Assembly: GCF_028858725.1 (NCBI RefSeq)
Contig: NC_084781.1
Location: 7,138,513-7,202,512 of the forward strand
Length of the DNA stretch: 64,000 bases
Source of the DNA: Colius striatus
Lineage: Eukaryota; Chordata; Aves; Coliiformes; Coliidae
Direction: 5' to 3'
The translations under genes and the position numbers were made by a program. The stretch's first letter is position 1, and the number at the start of each line of letters is the position of its first letter. Positions 55,594 to 64,000 of the stretch are shown here, in pieces. The notes beneath the pieces are model-generated. The model saw only the letters and a program-made list of their open reading frames with translations. It made no database searches and was not told where the DNA came from.

Positions 55594-56795
55594 AGAATCA
55601 CAGAATCATAGAACGGTAGGGCTGGAAGGGACCTTTAGAGATCATCCGGTCCAACACCCCTGCAGAAGCAGGTCCCACCTGGATCAGGTCACATAGGAAC
55701 ACGTCCAGGTGGGTCTTGAAGACCTCCGAGGAAGGAGACCCCACAACCCCTCCGGCCAGCCTGTTCCACCGCTCCGTCACCCTCACAGTAACACATTTTT
55801 TTCTTACATTTAAATGGAACTTTTTGTGTTCCAGCTTCATCCCATTACCCCTCGTCCTGTTGCTAGCTACAACAGAAAAAAAGGGATGTCCCAACCTCCT
55901 GACACCCACCATTTAGATATTTGTAAATATTAATAAGATCCCCCCTCAGTCTTCTCCAGACTGAATAGCCCAGGTCCTGCAGCCTTTCCCCATATGAAAG
56001 ATGCTCCAGTCCCCTGATCGTCTTGGTGGCCCTGTGCCAGACTGTCTCCGGAAGTTCCCTGTTCTTCTTGAGCTGGGGAGCTCAGAACTGGACACAGTAC
56101 TCCAGATGAGGCCTCAACAGATGTGGCAGAGCAGAGGGGGAGCAGAACCTCCCTGGCCCTGCTGCCCACACGCTGCTGGATGCCCCCAGGCTGCCATTGG
56201 CTTCTTGCCCACGAGGGCACGTTGCTGCTCATGGGCAGTTTATTATCCCCTGGCACTGCCAGGTCCCTCTCCTGGAGCTGCTCTCCAGCAGGTCACCCCC
56301 AACCTGTGCTGGAGCAGGGGGTTGTTCCTCCCCAGCTGCTGATTCCCCATGAATCTCAGCGGGTTCCTCTCTGCCCGACCTTCTCTGCATTCTCAGTGAC
56401 CAGGGCACCCTCTGTGTTCAGCAGCGGGCCCACATTCTCCCTCATCATCCTTCTGCTGGTAATGTACTTGAAAAATGCATTATTACTGCCTTTAACTTCC
56501 CTAGCTGGGTTTGATTCTAGAAGGGCTCTGGCCTTCCTAGTTACACCCCTGCATGCCCTGGCAGTGTTACTATACTCATCCCAAGCAGTCAGGCCCTGTT
56601 TCCACCTCTCATTGATGGCTGCTTTCTGCCTGAGTTGACCCGGCAGATCCTCGCTCAGCCATGGAAGCCTCCTACTTTTCCTCCTTTCTTGCATGTTGGG
56701 ACACCCTGATCCTGGGCTTGGAGGAAGTGGTGCTTGAAGACTGACTGGCTCTCTTGGGCACTTCTGCTTTCTAGAATCATATCCCATGGGATCCG
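55594..56795 (-). mobile_element. CR1 LINE with internal deletion
   Basis: Minus-strand CR1. The 3' terminus is at 55594 (AGAATCACAGAATCATAG on +), then 3' UTR and ORF2 end to about 56345. A jump follows to an ORF2 segment lying upstream of the reverse transcriptase (frame 56787-56356, with LRQKAAINERWKQG and NNAFFKYITSRR). The whole catalytic core is therefore missing. Inactive. Confidence 0.88.
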
Positions 56796-56889
56796 TCTAA
56801 GCGAGTCTTTGATGAGGCCAAAGTTAAAAAGGATAGAATTTGAATAAAATTTAGAGAAAAAGCTCAGTCGTCCGAAGTAGGGCTCTATT

Positions 56890-57010
56890 CCGGAAGTCCT
56901 CCAGAGCCCGGAAGCGACTGACAGTCCTCCAGCGGGTGCGCTTTGTATGCCGGAAGTCCTCCGGCTGATCGTCAGCGCTCGTCAGCCCCCCGGAACGCGC
57001 GCTCCAAGGA
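56890..57010 (+). repeat. 60-bp duplication carrying ETS-type CCGGAAGT sites
   Basis: CCGGAAGTCCTCC occurs at 56890 and again exactly 60 bases later at 56950, with a third CCGGAAGC between them at 56909. CCGGAAGT is the ETS/GABP core typical of housekeeping promoters. Whether this is a promoter is unknown; no nearby exon is evident. Confidence 0.5.
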
Positions 57011-57079
57011 AAGTTCCTACCACAAAAAAGGAGCAAAAAACTTAATAAAAAAGGAGCAAAAAACCCCACCTCCAGCAGT

Positions 57080-57307
57080 CCCCATCCTGCCGCGGTGCCA
57101 AGCAGTGGTGCCGAGACGGCCACATCCTGCCGCGGTGCAGAGCAGTGTTGGTGAGCAGGCCACATCCTGCCGAGGTGCTGAGCAGTGGTGCTGAGCGGGT
57201 CCCATCCTGCCAGAGGAGTCAGCGGTGGTGCTGAGCGAGCCACATTCTGCTGGGGTGCTGAGGACTGGTGCTGAGCGGGCTACATTCTGGCGGGGTGCTG
57301 AGCAACC
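57080..57307 (+). repeat. 40-bp minisatellite, about 5.7 units
   Basis: Unit starts (CCACATCCTGCC or close) fall at 57080, 57120, 57160, 57200, 57240 and 57280: six starts at an exact 40-base period with substitutions but no indels. Each unit carries a GGTGCTGAGC-type half. 40 is not a multiple of three, so the open minus frame across it is not a repeat protein. Confidence 0.92.
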
Positions 57308-57309
57308 CA

Positions 57310-58190
57310 CAAATATCTTAAACTTTCAGAATTAGTGTCCAAGAATTGGATTGCTATGCTGAATTTATTACGTACACACACATGAAACAGAACTTTTATC
57401 CCATAGAGTACTCCACTAAATTTATTTTGAATCTTTCATTATTTTTTTCAGAGCAGTGTGCTCAATTTCTCGTGAGCATGTAATTGTCATCTGAGGATTT
57501 TCTATCCGACAGAGCACTCTGCCAAATTTGTTACGTGCACACATCCAAAACTTAGAGAATTTTAGTCCTATAGGGTACTCTGCCAAATGTCTGCACACAT
57601 CTGAAATTTATAGAATTTCTGTCTGATAGAGTACTCTGCCATATCTGTGTGTGCAGTAATCTGAAACTTACAGAATTTTGTACATTAATTAGAATACTCT
57701 GCTGAATGTCTTTTGTGCAGCTGTTCAAACCTTACCGAATTTCTGCACGATAGAGTTTTTTTGTCGTGCGCACACTTCTGAAACTTAATGAGTTTATCCG
57801 ATAGAATGGTCTGCTGAATTTATAACATGCAGACATTTGAAACTTATAGAATTTCTGTACTATAGAGCACTTTACTGAATTTATCACGTGGACATTTTAG
57901 GAACTTAAAGATTTCTTCTATGATAGAGTACTCTGCTGTATTTTTTGCATCCATTTATGTGAAAGTTATGATTTTTTTTCCTGGTAATTGTCACAGTCAG
58001 CTGGAATTATTGTTGCCCATACATGAAAATTACAGAATTTCTGTCCAATTATTGGAGTACCGTACTGAGTTTCTTACATACATATACATGGAACTTACTG
58101 AATTGTTTTCCAATAGAGTACTCTACTGAATTTATCGTGTGCACACATCTGAAACTTACAGAATTTCTGTCTGATTTATATAGTTTTCTC
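57310..58190 (+). repeat. Diverged AT-rich satellite, ~60-bp unit, ~15 copies
   Basis: A tandem array of degenerate units of about 60 bases. Each reads roughly GAAACTTACAGAATTTCTGT, then a GATAGAGTACTCTGCTGAAT block, then a TTTATTACGTGCACACATCT block. Copies start near 57317, 57383, 57487, 57545, 57600, 57660, 57725, 57778, 57837, 57897, 57957, 58024, 58087 and 58148, with one weak copy near 57440. Identity between units is low, so the array is old. Confidence 0.85.
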
Positions 58191-58496
58191 TGCAGTTAAG
58201 TCTGGTACCTTTCTTTTTCTATTTACACCCCAGTATAGCTAAATATAAATCCTTATCTGATCACATCGTAGATCTTAGAGACCCAGTCAGCATCCGAGAG
58301 CAGTTCGTATCTAGCAGCTAGATGAGCTTTTAATATTTAATCCTTTATGCACCATAATCTTCTGGCAGAGCAGAAACCTCAACAGTCCTCCCTAGGAATC
58401 TTTTATGGCTGTGGATCGGTAACTCCTCCCCTTCCCCTCCCCTTCCTCTCCTCTCTCCCAGGTGTCAGCCATAAGAGCAGTGGGTGGGACTCGGGG

Positions 58497-58572
58497 TATA
58501 AGAGCCACGGCCCTGGCCAAGGGAGCTCATTCTCCTCCCAGGTTACTCCCAGTGCTTTTGGCATTCTCTTGG
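58497..58572 (+). promoter_or_regulatory. TATA/Inr core promoter and short first exon
   Basis: TATAAGAG at 58497-58504 lies 32 bases before the A of TCATTCT (58527-58533), a full match to the vertebrate initiator YYANWYY. The presumed exon, about 58529-58572, has no ATG and ends in GG|GTGAGT, a strong splice donor. A CCTCCCC-rich tract lies upstream at 58425-58460. It points straight into the tandem module array. Transcription is inferred. Confidence 0.6.
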
Positions 58573-58694
58573 GTGAGTATTAAGCTGAGGTTAAGCTATT
58601 CAGGCAGATGCATATTGCTATCAAGATAAGCAGAGGTAATCACTCAAAGCTGAATATCTAGTAGAAGTTAAAATTCAATAGATGTTTTTCAGGT

Positions 58695-60160
58695 CAGAGC
58701 TGAGACTGGGGGCTAAAGCAATTGTTTTCAAGGGTCATCGATGGTGAAGTTACAAGGTTCTGTCGTTTGGGTCTCACAGGAGGTCCCCGAGTCTGACGCA
58801 GTAGGACCGAGTGACCCAGGTGGAGGGATAGAGGTCAAGGTAAAGGATCCTAACACGGGGATCTGTGTGGGTTTGGACAGTATCTCATGTCTTTTAGTTT
58901 CATCTTTGTTTATGGTGTTTCTACAGATGGCATAAGACGCTTCGGAGGTGGGAAGCCATACACCAAGGAGGAGACTGAAAAGGTGAGGCAGATGTCATCC
59001 CTGATAGTCTTTAAAACTCTCTTACTCCAAGGCAGTGAATTGCTTTTTCTTGTTTTGCAGGAGCCATGAGGGCAGCCTTCGGAGCATTCGCAGTGAGCCG
59101 GGCCGGTAGGGAGGAGGGTATTGGGGCCGGTGCCTTTGCAGAAGTGCCGTGGTTATTTTTTGTCTTTGAATCTCAGGTGCCAAAGGCATGACAGCAGTGA
59201 TGTCAGACTCCGGGAGGAGCAGGTGAGCAGAACCCATCCGGCTACAGGGGGTGGTTGTCGGAACAGATGTTGACATGGGCTGCCCCAATGCTCCCCATTT
59301 GTGACGTTTCTTTTAGTGTCTTTGCAGATGCCTAAGAGTATCGTGGCACCTGCAGGTGGGCCCTAGTTTTAGTGGGGATGGACTCAGACTGTACGAGAGT
59401 TAAGTTGAGGAATGTGATCGGGGAGGGGCAGACAGCATCGACCATCTTGGGGTTGGGAGTTTGAAGGGAGTGGAGGAGAGAGAGTGTTTGGGAACCATCC
59501 CCTTTGGGCAAGGGAAGGGTTAGGTTTAGCTTTTAGCAGGCAGCTAATATAGGTTGGGCAGGGTGGCTCCAGCCTCTGTGTTGTCTGTCGTGTAATCTGT
59601 TTTCTGTGTCCCAGAACTTCCTCAGGTCCTGGAATCCTCTTAGTGCTCGAGCGCGGCACGCATCTCAGACTTCATCCATACCGTCTCAAATCACGGTCCT
59701 CACCGTTCCGGTGCCGGTCGGGCGCCGCTTTCCTTTTATCCGAAACTGTGGACCGGTTTCACATCTCTTAGTTTTCCATCGGTCCGGTTTCATGGCGTCG
59801 TCCACTGCGCTCTTGAGTCATCCTTTTCCAGACTGAGTTTTGTTTCCTTGATGTGTGACTTCCTCAGACTTGAAGCAGACTTCTCATGCATCCATGTCTG
59901 TCCTGACAGCAGCTTCTCATCCCAGGCTGTTATCTTTGCCCCTGTTTGGGGCTGCCCTAGAGCCTCCTCACTTTGCCATCACAGCCCCACGGGTCTTTTT
60001 GCTCAGTGGCATTTTCAATTTGGCGTCCTGTCTTCAGGACTCTTCTCCTGTTTGTATATCAGTGTCCACATTCCCTGAGGTGTCGATGTCAGCACATGGG
60101 TGTTGGGTTCAGAGCCACTCTGCCTGGGTGAGCGTGAGGTCCAGCACTAGGGATTTGATT
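58695..60160 (+). other. Module copy A (blocks 3-7)
   Basis: Starts within the intron after block 2; blocks 1 and 2 are absent and the TATA promoter stands in their place. Exon-like blocks: 3 at 58780-58839 (frame reading EVPESDAVGPSDPGGG), 4 at 58927-58982 (FGGGKPYTKEETEK), 5 at 59061-59092, 6 at 59177-59222, 7 at 59328-59355. A conserved spacer follows. Splicing blocks 3, 4 and 5 gives an early stop in every frame, so this is either non-coding or decayed. Confidence 0.5.
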
Positions 60161-60164
60161 TAAC

Positions 60165-61930
60165 GAGAGACTGGAGTTGAGTTCTGAATAGCTTTGTATA
60201 GTGTTGAGCTCTGGAACTGTTTGTTTGTGATTGGGCCTCTGGGTGGTTTGTTTTATATATGTTTTCACAGATGCTGAGGAACAAGCTGTGGATCGGGTAT
60301 TGAGTGGATTGCTGCGAGAAGGTGAGTGGTGACGTGGAGTGGGAGGGAAGGGGGGGATGAGTGACTGTATCGCTACGTGATGTTGTGTTTGTGTTCTGTT
60401 TTGAGGGTTTGAAAGCACAATGGAGGAAGGACTTTGGCACTGCAAAGGACTCAGCCAGGTGAGCAGAGACTGGGGGCTAAAGAAGCTGTTATCGGGGGTC
60501 ACGGATGATGAATTTACCAGATTCTCTTGTTTGTGTCTCACAGGAGGACCCTCAGCCTGATACAGCAAGACCTCATGAGCCAGGTGGAGGGCTAGAGGCC
60601 AAGGTAAAGGAGACAGATGGGGATCCCTGTGGGTTTGTTCAGTATCTGATTATGTGGTTTAGTTTCTTGTGGTTTTCTGCAGATGCCAAAAGATACCTTG
60701 GAGGGGTGAAGCCACACGCCGAGGAGGAGGCTGAAAAGGTGAGGCAGATGTCATCCCTGATGGTATTTAAAACTCTTCTGCTGAAAGGCAGTGAAGTGTT
60801 CTTGTTTTTCAGGGGCTGTGAGGGTAGCCTCCGGAGCATTTGAAGTGAGTCAGGCCAGTAGCAAGGAGGGTGTTGAGGGCGGTGCCTTCGGAGAAGCGCC
60901 ACAGTTATTTTCCACGTTTGAATCTCAGGCACCTAAGGGACAACCGCATCAGCGTCGGACTCTGGAAGGAGCAGGTGCGGGGAACCTCTCAGGCTATGGG
61001 GGGTGGTTGTCAGAGCAGAGGTTGACATCTGTCACCCCAATGCTCACCACTTGCCCTATTTGTGGGGTTTCTTTTAATCTTTTAATCTCTTTACAGATGC
61101 CCAAGAGGAGCGTGGCGCCCGCAGGTGGACCCCGGTTTTAGTGGATATGCACTTCAGACTGTACGAGAGTTAAGTTGAGGGACAGGATCGGGGAGGCAAG
61201 GGGCAGACAGCCTCTGACATCGTAAGGTGGGGGTTCTAAGGGAGCAGAGCAGAGAGGCTGTTCAGGACCATCTGCTTTGGGAAAGGGAAGGGTGAGCTTT
61301 TAGGAGAGAGCTAACATAGGCCGGGCAGGGCGGCTGCAGCCTGCGTGTGTGTGTTGTGCTGTAGTTTGTTTTCTGTGTCTTGGAACTTCCTCAGGTCCTG
61401 AAAGCCTCTTTGTGTTCAAGGAGCAGGGCAGGTGACTCGGGCGTCATCCCTACAGTCTCATATCATGGCCCTCACCATCCCGGTGGCGGTCAGCCGCCAC
61501 TTTTCTGGCATCTGAAACCATGGATCGGTTTCACATCTTGAAGTTTTCTATCGGTCCCATTCCACGACATCAGCCACTGTGCTCTTGAGTCATTCTTTTT
61601 CAGAGGGAGTCTAGCTCCCTTCATCTGTGACTTTCCCAGCCTCAAAGCCAGACTTCTCATGCATCAATCATCTGTCTGGACAGGAACATCTCATCCCGGG
61701 CTGTTACATTTGCCCCTGTGTGGGGCTGCCCTAGAGTCCCCTGGCTTCAGCATCGCAGCCCCACGGGCCTTTTTGCTCAGTGGCGTTTCCAATCCAGCGT
61801 TCTCTCACTGGGAGTTGTCTCCTATTTGTATGTCGGCATCCATGTTCCCCCCGGTGTCGGTCTCAGCACGTGGGTGTCGGGCTCAGAGCCGCTCTGCCTG
61901 GGGTATGTGAAGCCCAGTGTTAGGGATTTG
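60165..61930 (+). other. Module copy B (blocks 1-7)
   Basis: Most complete copy. Blocks: 1 at 60271-60321 (DAEEQAVDRVLSGLLREG in phase 1), 2 at 60406-60458 (FESTMEEGLWHCKGLSQ), 3 at 60544-60603 (EDPQPDTARPHEPGGG), 4 at 60683-60738 (YLGGVKPHAEEEAEK), 5 at 60813-60844, 6 at 60929-60974, 7 at 61097-61124. Blocks 1-2-3 join in one frame, and blocks 5-6-7 join in one frame (GAFEAPKGQPHQRR). The 3-to-4 and 4-to-5 joins are out of phase with those frames. Confidence 0.5.
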
Positions 61931-61934
61931 CTGT

Positions 61935-63730
61935 AATGCCAGCCTGGAGTTGAATTCTGAGCAGCTTTGTGGAGTGTTGAGCTCTGGAACTGTTCGTCTG
62001 TGATTGTGCTTCAGGGTCATTTGTTTTCTCTCTATCCTCACAGACACAGAGGAAACAAGCCGCATCCCAGAGAGCGACCCGGGGATGGAATGGATCGTCG
62101 AGAGAAGGTTAGCAATGATGTGGAGTGAGAGGGAAGAGTGTGATCGGCGGATGTACCACTACACAATGCTGTGTTTTGCATTCTGTTTTGAAGATTTGAA
62201 GGCACAATGGAGGTGGGACATGGGCACCGGAGAGGCTCTGCCAGGTGAGCAGAGACTGGGGACTAAAGCAGCTGTTTTCAGGGGCCATTGGTGATGAATT
62301 TACCAGATTCCCTTGTTTGTGTCTCACAGGAGGGCCCTCAGCCGGATACAGCAGGACCACGTGAGCCAGATGGAGGGCTAGAGGCCAAGGTAAAGGAGAC
62401 AGATGGGGATCCCTGTGGGTTTGTTCAGTTATCTCATCATGTCTTTCAGTTTCTTGTTTGTATCTTTTCACAGGTGCCATAATATACCTCAGAGGGGTGA
62501 AGCCACACACTGAGGAAGAGGCTGAAAAGGTGAGGCAGATGTCATCCCTGATGGTATTTAAAACTCTCTTGCTGCAAGACAGTGAATGGTTTTTCTCGTT
62601 TTTCAGGGGCTGTGAGGGCAGCCTTCGGAGCATTTGCAGTGAGCCGTGCCAGTAGCGAGGAGTGTGTCAGGGCCGGTGCATTTGGAGAAGCACCACGGTT
62701 ATTTTTTGTCTTTGAATCTCAGATGCCTAAGGGATGACGACAGCCACGTTGGACTCTGGAAGGAGCAGGGTGAGTGGAACACCTCTGCCTTTGGAGGAGG
62801 TGGTTGTCAGAGCGGAGGTCGGTGTAGACTGATGCGATGCTTACTATTTGCCCCATTTGTGGGGTTTTTTTTGATCAGGCTCCAGACACCCAAGAGGAAC
62901 GTGGCACCCGAAGAAAGGCCTCAGTGAGCGATGTAATTTCCACAGAGATGGACTTCAGAGCATCACACAAGTTAAGTTGAGCGATAGGATCGGGGAGGGG
63001 CAAGGAGGCGGAGGTGATGTTGAGAATTGCAGGATGGGGTTTTAAGGGTAGCAGTGGAGAGAAATTGTCTGGGAACCCTTTCCTTTAGGCAAGGAAAGAG
63101 TTAGGGTTAAATTTTAAGAGGCAGCCAGGATGTGCCGGGCAGGATGGTTCCAGCTTCTGTGTGGGGTGTAAGGTTGTCTGTCCTTTGCATCTCAGGATTT
63201 CCTCGAATCTCGGAGTCTTCTTTGCACTTGAGGACCACGACACGTGACTCGGGCACCTTCCCCGAGGTCTCAAAGAACAAACATCACAATTCGGTGCTTA
63301 TCAGGCGCCACTTTTATTGCATAAGAAGCTTAAACTGTGGATCTGCTTCATGTCTTGAAGTTCTGTCAGTCGTTTCCTCCAGTACGGTGTTCCAGGCTGT
63401 GTCAGCAGCTCTTCTCAGTAGGAATCCCTGTTCTGAGATTCGGTCTCATTCCCTTCATCGCTGTATTCTCTGGGACTCAGAGTCAGGCTTCTTGCTCATC
63501 CATCATCCCGGTCTCGACAGTAACTTCTCATCCTGGGCTGTTCCCTTTGCCTCTTTGCGTGGCTGCCGTGGAGCCTCGCTTCTTTGTCACGGCCCCGTAG
63601 GTCTTTGTGCTTTAGGACATCTCCAGTCCCAGCATCGTGTCACTGAGTCTTCTCACTTCTGTGTCGTGTCGTCTGTGTTCTGTGTGGTGTCGGTGTTTAT
63701 ATGTGTGTACTTACTTTAGAGCCGCTCTGC
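61935..63730 (+). other. Module copy C (blocks 1-7, block 7 degenerate)
   Basis: Blocks: 1 at 62044-62107 (DTEETSRIPESDPGMEW), 2 at 62194-62244, 3 at 62330-62389 (EGPQPDTAGPREPDGG), 4 at 62474-62529 (YLRGVKPHTEEEAEK), 5 at 62607-62638, 6 at 62723-62769. Block 7 near 62890 has lost its clean borders. Block 2 is one base shorter in phase than in copy B, and block 6 is one base longer. Confidence 0.5.
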
Positions 63731-63734
63731 CCGG

Positions 63735-63970
63735 GAGTGTAGAGTCAAGGGCAGATGGAGGAGCACTGAGTGTATGTCACTTTGCTTTTGGTGCATAGGC
63801 TTTGGGGTTTTGTTTACCGAGTGGGCTCTTCGGGGTTTTGTTCAGTGAGTGGGCTTTGCATCTGAGTGACTTGTTCTGTTTGCAGAGACAGAGACTGAAG
63901 TTGTGCTCCAAATAACGACCTGAGGGGCAAGCAGAGCGCCTCAGTGCTGCCGTCATGTGAACACAGCATG
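63735..63970 (+). other. Start of module copy D, cut by window end
   Basis: A TTTGCAG acceptor at 63885 is followed by a block-1-like sequence (ETETEVVLQ in phase 1) and then a stop. It shows the array continues beyond the window. The upstream GAGTGGGCT sequence is duplicated within this copy. Confidence 0.45.
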
Positions 63971-64000
63971 GTACTGCAACTTGGGAGCAGCGCATCGCAG

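Larger units (their letters stand above)
58695..63970 (+). repeat. Tandem array of a ~1.78-kb multi-exon module
   Basis: Three full or nearly full copies and the start of a fourth. The same exon-like blocks recur in order at spacings of 1752-1769 bases (copy A to B), 1773-1794 (B to C) and 1842 (C to D). Copies B and C look roughly nine-tenths identical in the block-3 area; A is more diverged. Each block is bounded by AG and GT in every complete copy except degenerate block 7 of copy C. Sequence between the blocks is conserved too, so the unit duplicated as genomic DNA. No protein family is recognised. The array continues past the window end. Confidence 0.88.

Noticed and set aside
57017-57310. 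Minus-strand 97-codon frame as a repeat protein
   Set aside because: It is the 40-bp minisatellite; a period that is not a multiple of three cannot give a repeating peptide.
58780-62770. Array blocks as an intact repeat-domain protein
   Set aside because: No frame runs through blocks 3-4-5 in any copy, and block lengths differ by one base between copies for blocks 2 and 6.

Overview
This is vertebrate, almost certainly avian, genomic DNA. The evidence is six CR1 LINE copies with bird-type 3' ends, short GT-AG introns, GC-rich CpG-island promoters, and a conserved block known in mammals as VPS11-HMBS-H2AX-DPAGT1-C2CD2L (human 11q23.3). I cannot name the species. The exon models below were built by hand from splice sites, reading phase and remembered human or vertebrate protein sequences. 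Every coding exon chain closes in phase.

Layout. 0.2-13.06 kb: DDX6 (+), complete from the start codon, 483 codons, with a long 3' UTR. 13.4-22.8 kb: VPS11 (+), 16 exons, with a lysosomal-type E-box near the start. 22.8-31.5 kb: HMBS (+), 14 coding exons, starting about 140 bp after the VPS11 poly(A) signal. 31.8-32.8 kb: single-exon H2AX (-) with both a histone stem-loop and a poly(A) signal. 33.6-38.6 kb: DPAGT1 (-), 9 exons, head-to-head across a CpG island with C2CD2L. 40.1-51.3 kb: C2CD2L (+), 14 exons, with three CR1 copies in introns 2 and 3. 51.3-57 kb: 3' flank, a pyrimidine-rich tract and a CR1. 57-64 kb: an accessory region of nested tandem repeats.

The conserved genes are housekeeping genes with unrelated jobs: mRNA silencing, endolysosomal fusion, haem synthesis, DNA-damage chromatin, N-glycosylation and ER-plasma membrane lipid transfer. 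They share chromosome context, not a pathway. Four introns have unusual splice sites: two U12-type (VPS11 intron 1, AT-AC; HMBS intron 8, GT-AG) and two GC-AG (DDX6 intron splitting the DEAD box; VPS11 intron 6).

The part that known genes do not explain is 57.0-64.0 kb. An exact 40-bp minisatellite is followed by a diverged ~60-bp satellite. Then comes a TATA/Inr core promoter with a short first exon and a splice donor, and then a ~1.78-kb module of up to seven small exon-like blocks present in more than three tandem copies and running off the window end. The splice-like borders are conserved between copies, but no single reading frame runs through them. I do not recognise the family. It is the best candidate here for an undescribed, lineage-specific locus, either non-coding or decaying.
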